From the NCBI RefSeq assembly GCF_004151105.1, contig NZ_PHRF01000115.1, positions 1 through 34,342 on the forward strand: a DNA stretch of 34,342 nt, written 5' to 3'. Position 1 is the first letter of the stretch; each line of letters starts with the position of its first letter. Below the pieces are notes generated by a model. The model searched no databases. It saw only the letters and a list, made by a program, of their open reading frames with translations, and was not told where the DNA came from. The position numbers were made by a program, and so were the translations under genes. Shown one piece after another: positions 23,598-29,770 of the stretch. Source of the stretch: Streptomyces sp. L-9-10. Lineage in GTDB: Bacteria; Actinomycetota; Actinomycetes; Streptomycetales; Streptomycetaceae.

Positions 23598-25982
23598 ATG
23601 ACGGAACTTCCCAGACGCCATGTACTCGGAATGACGGCAGGGGCGGCAATCGGCGCCGCTCTGGTCCAGCCGGCCACGGCCGACGCGAGTCCGCGCACCA
23701 CACTGCCGGGGACGAAAACAGGGACCGGGACGGGGACGGAAACGGAAGGGGGAGACGGCGACTGGGGCACGGTCCCGGCCGCTCTCCCCGTACCCCTGGA
23801 GCGGTGGTTCGACAACGACGGCATCGACACCGCCGACGCCCGCGGGGGGAACTTCGACGGCTCCGGCTACACCTTCCCCGGCGAGGAACTGCCCACGGGG
23901 GAGGTGGAGATCGACGGACTGACCTATCTCTTCCCGGCCGCCACGGCGGGGGCGAGGAACAACATCGTCGCGCTCGGGCAGCGCGTCGAACTGCCCCCGG
24001 GCCGGTACCTGTCGGGCCACTTCCTGACGGCGAGCAGTTACGGCGAGACCTCCGGAGAGGCCACCGTCCACTACGCGGACGGCACCACCTCGACCGCCGC
24101 CCTCGGCGGCCCCGACTGGTACGCGGGCACGGGCGCCCTCGTCGCCCCGTACCGCTACGGTCCGACCGGCGCCGAGGACCCGCACCAGGTCGTGATCGCC
24201 GCTTCCGCGGTCGCCCTCGACCCGGGCAGGGAGGCGGTGGCCCTCACCCTGCCGGTCACCCGCCCCGCCGAGGCGAACTCCTCCTCGCTGCACGTCTTCG
24301 CGCTCTCCCTCCAGCCGGCCGCCGAGGGCCGGGCGCTGGCGCTCCGCGGCGCGCGCTCGACGACCTCCGCACTGGACCACGGCGCCCAGAGCGTCGAGGC
24401 CACGGTCGTCAACGCGGGGACGGTGGCCATCCTCGCCGCCGACGGGCTCACCCTCTCCGTGGACGTCCCGGGAGCCCGTACGGTCGCACCCGCCCGTGTC
24501 ACCCGGCTCGCTCCCGGCGAGGAGACCCGCGTACGGATCGGCATCCGGCCCGGCCCCGGCACTCCGCCGGGCACCGGCGGGAACGGCCGTATCGTCGCCC
24601 GCGGCCGGGGCCAGCAGGCCGCCGAGGCGCGCCGCTCCCTCACCCTGGGAGTGCCCGACTTCCGGCCCACCGACGACTCCCTGAACACCCATCAGGCGCC
24701 GTACTGGTTCCAGGACGCGAAGTTCGGCATCTTCATCCACTGGGGGGTCTACTCCGTGCCCGCGTGGGCGCCGGTCGGGGTGCAGTACGCCGAGTGGTAC
24801 TGGTCCCAGATGCAGGACCCGGGCAACCCGACGTACGCGTACCACCGCCAGACCTACGGTGAGTCTTTCGCCTACGACGACTTCATCCCGCTCTTCCGCG
24901 CCGAACGGTTCGATCCGCGCTCCTGGGTGGAGCTGTTCCGGGACGCGGGCGCCCAGTACCACGTCCTGACCTCCAAGCACCATGAGGGTTTCGCCCTCTG
25001 GGACACCAAGGTCTCCGACCGCAACTCCGTGAAGATGGGCCCGAAGCGCGATCTGATCAGGGAACTCTTCGACGCGTCCCGCCGCTACACACCGGAGCTG
25101 CACCGCGGTCTGTACTTCTCGATGCCGGAGTGGTTCAACCCCGACCACCCCTGGGAGGGGCACGCGCCCCGCAATCCGTACACCCTGGAACCCGTCCCGT
25201 ACACCGGCCACTTCGCGGGCCAGGACTACATCAAGGACCTCCAGGCCCCGCAGATGCTGGAGCTGATCGAGGAGTACGACCCCGAGATCCTCTGGTGCGA
25301 CATCGGCGGCGAGAACGACAGCCATCGCGTCCTGGCGGAGTACTTCAACCACGCCAAGAACCGGGCACGCCCCATCGAGGTGACCGTCAACAACCGCTCG
25401 GGCATCGGCCCGCACGACTTCACCACGCCCGAGTACACCACGTACGACTCGGTCGTCACCGCGAAGTGGGAGGCCAGCCGGGGGCTGGACCCGCGCTCCT
25501 ACGGCTACAACCGGGCCACCCCCGACGACAAGTACATGACGACCGAGGAAGTCATCCACTCCCTCGTCGACATCGTCTCCAAGAACGGCAACTTCCTGCT
25601 CGACATCGGCCCGCGCGCCGACGGCACCATTCCGGAGATCATGGAGCGCAGGCTCCGGGAGACCGGGGAGTGGCTGAAGGTCAACGGCGAGGCGATCTAC
25701 GGCAGTACGTACTGGGCGAGGATGCCGCAGCTCGGTGAGGACCTGCGCTTCACGGTCCGGCCGGAGAAGGCGTTCTACATCCACTCGCTCACCCGGCCGG
25801 GCAGCACCCTCACGGTCGGGGCTCCGGTGCCCGTCAGGCCCGGGGACCGGGTGACACTGCTCGGCCATGACCGGCCGCTGAGCTGGCGTACGACCGGCGG
25901 CTCGCTGGTCATCGACGTACCGTCGGCGGCACGCGGGTCCGGGCGGCACGTGTGGGTGTTCAAGGTCGACTGGCGTTCCTGA
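23598..25982 (+). CDS. Secreted alpha-L-fucosidase (GH29) with N-terminal accessory domains
   Basis: A 794-residue exported glycoside hydrolase. Residues 1-33 are a twin-arginine signal (ELPRRHVLGMTAGAAIGAAL..., cleavage after ATADA). After a Thr/Gly-rich linker, residues ~55-240 resemble a beta-sandwich carbohydrate-binding domain and ~250-345 an Ig-like or CARDB-like domain (VNAGTVAILA, LAPGEETRVRIG). The catalytic GH29 barrel runs from about 365 (YWFQDAKFGIFIHWGVYS) to about 700, with SKHHEGFALWDT and EILWCDIGG. By family comparison D568 in WCDIGG is the nucleophile. A short beta domain ends the protein. It should release L-fucose from glycans or plant polymers outside the cell. An in-frame ATG at 23577 lies within the predicted promoter and was not used. 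The stop codon lies in a 19-base tandem repeat. Confidence 0.9.
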   Translation: MTELPRRHVLGMTAGAAIGAALVQPATADASPRTTLPGTKTGTGTGTETEGGDGDWGTVPAALPVPLERWFDNDGIDTADARGGNFDGSGYTFPGEELPTGEVEIDGLTYLFPAATAGARNNIVALGQRVELPPGRYLSGHFLTASSYGETSGEATVHYADGTTSTAALGGPDWYAGTGALVAPYRYGPTGAEDPHQVVIAASAVALDPGREAVALTLPVTRPAEANSSSLHVFALSLQPAAEGRALALRGARSTTSALDHGAQSVEATVVNAGTVAILAADGLTLSVDVPGARTVAPARVTRLAPGEETRVRIGIRPGPGTPPGTGGNGRIVARGRGQQAAEARRSLTLGVPDFRPTDDSLNTHQAPYWFQDAKFGIFIHWGVYSVPAWAPVGVQYAEWYWSQMQDPGNPTYAYHRQTYGESFAYDDFIPLFRAERFDPRSWVELFRDAGAQYHVLTSKHHEGFALWDTKVSDRNSVKMGPKRDLIRELFDASRRYTPELHRGLYFSMPEWFNPDHPWEGHAPRNPYTLEPVPYTGHFAGQDYIKDLQAPQMLELIEEYDPEILWCDIGGENDSHRVLAEYFNHAKNRARPIEVTVNNRSGIGPHDFTTPEYTTYDSVVTAKWEASRGLDPRSYGYNRATPDDKYMTTEEVIHSLVDIVSKNGNFLLDIGPRADGTIPEIMERRLRETGEWLKVNGEAIYGSTYWARMPQLGEDLRFTVRPEKAFYIHSLTRPGSTLTVGAPVPVRPGDRVTLLGHDRPLSWRTTGGSLVIDVPSAARGSGRHVWVFKVDWRS

Positions 25983-26033
25983 GGTCCCGAGTTCGTCCTG
26001 GGGTCCCGGGGGCGTCCTGAGGTCCCGGGGGCT
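25977..26033 (+). repeat. 19-base tandem repeat spanning the fucosidase stop
   Basis: Three tandem units starting TCCTGAGGTCCCG / TCCTGGGGTCCCG / TCCTGAGGTCCCG at 25977, 25996 and 26015. The first unit contains the last Ser codon and the TGA stop; the last runs into the terminator hairpin. Confidence 0.85.
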
Positions 26034-26064
26034 GGGAGCGGGAGCCCGCTCCCAGCCCCCCGGG
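26024..26064. terminator. Strong bidirectional terminator
   Basis: A perfect 16-base-pair stem (26027-26042 with 26045-26060) and a two-base AG loop, extended by three more pairs across one bulged base (26024-26026 with 26062-26064). It lies between the convergent fucosidase and YeeE/YedE genes. No U-tract on either side. Confidence 0.85.
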
Positions 26065-26079
26065 CCACGCCGGTGGTGC

Positions 26080-27357
26080 TCAGCAGATCCCGTCCCCCGG
26101 CTTGGGGTTGCTCAGCGCGAACAGCGGACGCAGTTTCAGGCCGGCCCAGGTGCCCAGGATCGCGACGGCCCCCCAGATCCAGCCGTGCAGACTGCCCGAC
26201 GCGATGCCCGCCAGGTAGGCGCCGATATTGCAGCCGCCCGCCAGCCGGGCGCCGATCCCCATCAGCACACCGCCCAGCACCGCGGCGACGGCGGTCCGCC
26301 ACGGCACGCCGCGATGGAGCGTCCAGGTGCCGCCCAGCGCCGCCGCCACCGCCGCGCCGATCATGATGCCGATGTCGGTCAGGCTGTTCTTGTCGGCGAG
26401 CACCGGGCCCGCCAGCATCCCGGCGTTGTTGGGCTGCTGCCAGAACGTCCAGGTCTCCGGGTGCCCGCCGAGGGCGCGTACCAGCTCCGCACCCCACAGG
26501 CTGAACGCGCTGGTGACGCCCCAGGCACCGCCGGAGACCAGCAGGACGCCGGCGCCGAGCACGGACAGCGCCAGGGCGCCCGCGGCCAGCGGCCAGGAGC
26601 CGCGCAGCACGCGTGCTGCGGCGCCGCGCGCGGACGGTACGGGGCCGGTCGGCGGCGGGTTGCGGCGGGCCTGGACACGCCGCGAGACGAGCACGATGAG
26701 CGCGAGCGCGGCCATGGTCACGGCCCAGGAGCCGAACCAGCCGACGTGGTCGGCCAGGACGACAGGCTCGAACGCGGGCAGGTCCTTCCAGAGGCCGAAC
26801 TGCCAGGCGGCGAGGGTCGAACCGGCGATGAAACCACCGAGGGTGAGCACGATGGACGACTGTCCGGACCCGACCGCGAACAGGGTCCCGGAGGCGCAGG
26901 CGCCGCCGAGCTGCATGCCCACGGCGAACAGGAACGAACCGGCCAGCAGCCCCACGCCCAGGGTTCCGGCCGACGGCGCGGGCACCGAACCGAAGAGGCC
27001 GGTGCCGGTGCCGATCAGCAGCGCGAACAGCGTCGCCGTGGTCCCGAGCAGCAGGGTGTGGGCGCGCAGGCCGGTGCCGTTGCCGACGGCGACGAGCTGC
27101 CGCCACGCGGAGGTGAAGCCGAAGCGCGAGTGGAAGAGCGCCACGCCGAGACCGAGGCCGAGCAGCAGGAGCACACCGGGCCGGGCCCCGTGGGCGGACC
27201 ACACATAGCCGGTCAGCGCCACGGCGATCAGCGAGGACACGACGAGCGGCACCCGGCGCACGGGCGGGGCCGGGGGAGCGTCGGGACGGGGTACGGAGGT
27301 GGGGGAGGGGGCGAGCAGGGCGGCGGACTTCGTCGCCTCCACGGGCGGTGCGGTCAT
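26080..27357 (-). CDS. YeeE/YedE-family sulfur-compound transporter (TsuA-like)
   Basis: A 425-residue membrane protein with about 10-12 segments. Two homologous halves each carry the family's glycine-rich cysteine loop: GMQLGGACASGTLFAVG in the first and GARLAGGCNIGAYLAG in the second. In TsuA/YeeE these loop cysteines relay thiosulfate through the membrane. The N-terminal 37 residues are Pro/Ala-rich and cytoplasmic. A final GDGIC adds a C-terminal cysteine. Substrate is most likely thiosulfate or a related sulfur species. The ATG at 27357 follows GGAGAT. It is read leftwards from a promoter near 27634 preceded by a candidate cysteine-rich leader peptide, which fits sulfur-dependent control. 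Confidence 0.88.
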   Translation of the reverse strand: MTAPPVEATKSAALLAPSPTSVPRPDAPPAPPVRRVPLVVSSLIAVALTGYVWSAHGARPGVLLLLGLGLGVALFHSRFGFTSAWRQLVAVGNGTGLRAHTLLLGTTATLFALLIGTGTGLFGSVPAPSAGTLGVGLLAGSFLFAVGMQLGGACASGTLFAVGSGQSSIVLTLGGFIAGSTLAAWQFGLWKDLPAFEPVVLADHVGWFGSWAVTMAALALIVLVSRRVQARRNPPPTGPVPSARGAAARVLRGSWPLAAGALALSVLGAGVLLVSGGAWGVTSAFSLWGAELVRALGGHPETWTFWQQPNNAGMLAGPVLADKNSLTDIGIMIGAAVAAALGGTWTLHRGVPWRTAVAAVLGGVLMGIGARLAGGCNIGAYLAGIASGSLHGWIWGAVAILGTWAGLKLRPLFALSNPKPGDGIC

Positions 27358-27485
27358 TGCGGGATCTCCGGGGACGGGCTGGGATACGGGAGGGGCCGAC
27401 GTGACACGGGTGGCTGCCGAGATCATGGCGGAAGGCGTCCGCGAAGAGGGCTCAGCGGCCAGGGGTTCGTCGGCTGCGGGCTCGG

Positions 27486-27503
27486 CGCCGACGGGACTCG
27501 GCG
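27486..27503 (-). promoter_or_regulatory. Hairpin directly after the leader peptide of the sulfur transporter
   Basis: CGCCGA-N6-TCGGCG, a perfect 6-base-pair stem located 10 bases after the leader stop codon. It could act in attenuation; a competing palindrome TCGGCGCCGA (27482-27491) overlaps one arm. Confidence 0.3.
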
Positions 27504-27512
27504 GCGGCAGGT

Positions 27513-27626
27513 TCAGCGACGACAGCGGGGGCGGGGACAGGCCGGGCGGCGACAGAGGCCGTCGTCGACACACCACGCCGAGTTCGCGAAGAGCGCGAGA
27601 CAGAGGAGGCGAGCGGGTGCGGACAT
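27513..27626 (-). CDS. Candidate cysteine-rich leader peptide of the YeeE/YedE gene
   Basis: A 37-codon open frame from ATG 27626 to TGA 27513. The product starts MSAPARLLCLALFANSAWC and has Cys at 9, 19, 25, 30 and 35, three of them in the last 13 residues with many Arg and Pro. All five Cys codons are TGT, the rare Cys codon in such GC-rich genomes. A -10 (TATGCT) ends seven bases before the ATG, so it would be the first thing translated on a leaderless message. It lies 155 bases upstream of a sulfur transporter. A role as cysteine-sensing leader is inference: translation would stall when charged tRNA-Cys is low. Against it: G+C at third positions is lower than in ordinary genes here, and the frame could be chance. 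Confidence 0.42.
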   Translation of the reverse strand: MSAPARLLCLALFANSAWCVDDGLCRRPACPRPRCRR

Positions 27627-27633
27627 GGGTACG

Positions 27634-27662
27634 AGCATAAGGGCCGGTTTCCGCCTTGTGGA
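27634..27662 (-). promoter_or_regulatory. Promoter of the leader peptide / YeeE gene
   Basis: On the minus strand TCCACA (27657-27662), 17-base spacer, TATGCT (27634-27639), then seven bases to the ATG at 27626. Confidence 0.5.
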
Positions 27663-27734
27663 CCGGCGTCTCGCCATGCGGTCGGCTCGGAGCTGTCGGG
27701 ATGCCGCGGGCCGGTGAGGCCCGTCGGGCCGCTC

Positions 27735-29099
27735 TCAGACCTCGGCGGAGGTCCGCGCCGGAGTGGGCCAGCGCGTGTGGAGGGCGTCGATACGGTAGTC
27801 GTGGCCGTGCCACCACCCGGCGTGGGTGGCCACCGCGTCCCGTACGTGCGGATGTCCCGCGGGGAGTGCGCGGTGCACATGACCGAGGTGGCCGGGGTCC
27901 CGGCGCGGCCAGAGGGTCACCGCCGCGACGGCGGCGGCCAGCGAGACCCCGGCCAGCGCCCCGGCCGCCGTGGGCAGGCCCGCCCCCACGGCCAGCGATC
28001 CCGCCAGGGGATACGTGAGCAGCCAGCAGCAGTGGGACAGCGAGAAGCGCGCGGCGAACGCGGCCGGGAGATCGGCGGCAGCCGCGGAGCGGCGCAGCAG
28101 CCGCCCGCTCGGGGTGAGCACCACGGACGAGGCGATCCCCAGCAGCGTCCACGCGGCGAGCAGAGCCGGCCACGCCCACCGGCCGGGTGCGACGGCCGTG
28201 CCCAGCGAGACGGCGGCCAGCACCCCCGGCAGCACGAACGCCGCGGGCAGCATCACCGTACGGTCACCGGTCCTGTCGAGCAGCCGGGGCAGCAGAAGAG
28301 CGGCGGCCATGGACCCGCCGCCGAAGGCGCCCAGCGCCAGCGAGACATCCCCGGCGGTCCGGTCGAGACCGCCGCGTACCAGCACCACCGTATTGACGGT
28401 GACCATGGCGCCGCCCGCCGCCACCGCCAGATCGAGGCACAGCAGCGCCCGTAGCCTCGGGGTGGCGAAGAACAGCCGGGCGCCGGAGGACACCTTCGCG
28501 CGAGCGCCCCCGCCGCGTTCCACCGGTGCCGGCCGGGGCAGCAGTACGGAGACCACCAGCGCGGCCGAGGCCAGGAAACCCAGCGCGGTGCCCGCGAAGA
28601 GCCAGTTGTAGGAGATCACGGTCAGCAGCGCGGCGGCCAGCGCGGGACTGAACAGACTCTCCAGGTCATACGCCAGCCGCGAGAGCGACAGGGCCCGGGT
28701 GTAGTCGCGCTCCTCGGGCAGCAGTCGTGGAATCGTCGCCTGGAACGCCGGGGTGAAGGCCGCCGAGGCGCATTGCAGCAGAAAGATCAGGACATAGATC
28801 TGCCAGACGTGGGAGACGAAGGGCAGCGAGAGCGCGGCACCGGCGCGGACCAGATCCGTCGACACGAGCAGCGCACGGCGCGGAATCCGGTCGGTGAAGG
28901 CGCCGATGACCGGTGCGACGCCCACGTACGCGACCATCTTGACGGCCAGGGCCGTCCCCAGGACGGCGGACGCGTCCGCGCCCGCCAGGTCGTAGGCCAG
29001 CAGGCTCAGCGCGACCGTCGCGAGCCCGGTTCCCACGAGCGCGACGACCTGCGCCGCGAAGAGATGCCGATAGGTGCGGTTGCGCAGCACGGTGAGCAT
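27735..29099 (-). CDS. MFS exporter with histidine-rich C-terminus, downstream of an ArsR regulator
   Basis: A 454-residue major facilitator with 12 predicted segments (MLTVLRNRTYRHLFAAQVVALVGTGLATVAL..., then the motif A region GAFTDRIPRRALL). The last ~45 residues are cytoplasmic or exposed and carry nine histidines (GHLGHVH...GHPH...TH...WHGH...LH), a plausible metal-binding tail. It follows an ArsR-family metal sensor on the same strand after 124 bases, and the gap has its own promoter and repeated operator-like sequences. Most likely an efflux pump for a divalent metal such as nickel, cobalt or zinc; a metallophore or drug remains possible. The start at 29099 follows AAGGA. Confidence 0.82.
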   Translation of the reverse strand: MLTVLRNRTYRHLFAAQVVALVGTGLATVALSLLAYDLAGADASAVLGTALAVKMVAYVGVAPVIGAFTDRIPRRALLVSTDLVRAGAALSLPFVSHVWQIYVLIFLLQCASAAFTPAFQATIPRLLPEERDYTRALSLSRLAYDLESLFSPALAAALLTVISYNWLFAGTALGFLASAALVVSVLLPRPAPVERGGGARAKVSSGARLFFATPRLRALLCLDLAVAAGGAMVTVNTVVLVRGGLDRTAGDVSLALGAFGGGSMAAALLLPRLLDRTGDRTVMLPAAFVLPGVLAAVSLGTAVAPGRWAWPALLAAWTLLGIASSVVLTPSGRLLRRSAAAADLPAAFAARFSLSHCCWLLTYPLAGSLAVGAGLPTAAGALAGVSLAAAVAAVTLWPRRDPGHLGHVHRALPAGHPHVRDAVATHAGWWHGHDYRIDALHTRWPTPARTSAEV

Positions 29100-29136
29100 A
29101 CGACTGTCCTTGACCGGCGGCCGGGTGCGTCATCCC

Positions 29137-29194
29137 AATCTAATGCACGTGTGCGCATCCATGCACGTGTTGGGGTGCGCAGTTGGGGTGCGCA
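29137..29194 (-). promoter_or_regulatory. Promoter and repeated operator-like sites in front of the MFS exporter
   Basis: TAGATT on the minus strand (29137-29142) is a good -10. Immediately upstream is an imperfect palindrome ATGCAC-GTGT-GCGCAT (29143-29158), in the -35/-10 spacer. ATGCACGTGT is repeated at 29143 and 29161 (18 apart), and TTGGGGTGCGCA at 29170 and 29183 (13 apart). Such clustered sites fit an ArsR-family repressor. Confidence 0.5.
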
Positions 29195-29223
29195 TCACGC
29201 CGCAGGGGACAGGCCGGGGAGTC

Positions 29224-29583
29224 TCAGTCGTGCCAAGGCTCGCCGGTGACCTGGTGGTTGGCGTGGCTGATCGCCTCCACCACCAGCCGGCGGAGATGGC
29301 CGTCCGTGAGCGCGTAGACGACATGACGGCCGTCCTTGCGCGACCGCACCAGTTCCGCCAGCCGCAGCTTGGCCAGATGCTGGCTCACCGCGGGCCGCGC
29401 CGCTCCGCACGCGGCCGCCAGCGCCGTCACATCGGACTCACCGCGGGTCAGCAGCCACACCAGATGCAGCCGGGTGGGGTCGGCGAGCAGCGAGAAGACG
29501 GACGCCGCCGCGGCCAGCTCGGAGGCGCCGGGCGTGTGTTGATGCGCATCGCTCGCTGTTGAGGATCCATGGCGTCCGGGCAT
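29224..29583 (-). CDS. ArsR/SmtB-family metal sensor, NmtR/CzrA-like
   Basis: A 119-residue winged-helix repressor (SVFSLLADPTRLHLVWLL, then the recognition helix ARPAVSQHLAKLRLAELVRSRKDGRHVVYAL). Helix 5 carries D94-x-H96-x10-H107-x2-H110, exactly the D-x-H-x10-H-x2-H metal site of CzrA and NmtR, so it should release DNA on binding Zn, Co or Ni. Extra histidines at the N-terminus (H5, H14, H16) and near the C-terminus (H118) recall the additional ligands of nickel sensor NmtR. The ATG at 29583 was chosen because TACGAT ends six bases before it, suggesting a leaderless start. First gene of a pair with the MFS exporter. Confidence 0.9.
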   Translation of the reverse strand: MPGRHGSSTASDAHQHTPGASELAAAASVFSLLADPTRLHLVWLLTRGESDVTALAAACGAARPAVSQHLAKLRLAELVRSRKDGRHVVYALTDGHLRRLVVEAISHANHQVTGEPWHD

Positions 29584-29589
29584 GCGCCC

Positions 29590-29595
29590 ATCGTA
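29590..29595 (-). promoter_or_regulatory. -10 element of the arsR-type gene (leaderless)
   Basis: TACGAT on the minus strand, six bases before the ATG at 29583. No clear -35. Confidence 0.35.
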
Positions 29596-29663
29596 GGCGC
29601 GGCCCGTGGAACACCCCCCGCCCATGGTCGCGACGGCGCCCGGCCCGGAAACCTCTCCGTCAT

Positions 29664-29691
29664 CCGGCGAACGCCGGTGGGAAACACCGGC
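29664..29691 (+). promoter_or_regulatory. Overlapping, mutually exclusive hairpins upstream of the NCS1 permease
   Basis: CCGGCG-AA-CGCCGG (29664-29677) and GCCGGTG-GGAAA-CACCGGC (29673-29691) share the GCCGG at 29673-29677, so only one can form at a time. They are 80-107 bases upstream of the permease start. If transcribed, they could form a switch; as DNA they could be operators. A TACTGT at 29695-29700 could be a -10, which would place them outside the transcript. Confidence 0.35.
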
Positions 29692-29770
29692 TGCCTACTG
29701 TCCCCGCGTGGGCAGGTCCCCCGCGAGGGAAGCCGCTCCCGCCCCCACCCCGGACCCCAGGAGGCGTGGC

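Noticed and set aside
23586..25949. A 787-residue open frame antisense to the fucosidase
   Set aside because: No recognisable motifs, composition of a GC-rich mirror frame, while the plus strand encodes a clear GH29 enzyme.
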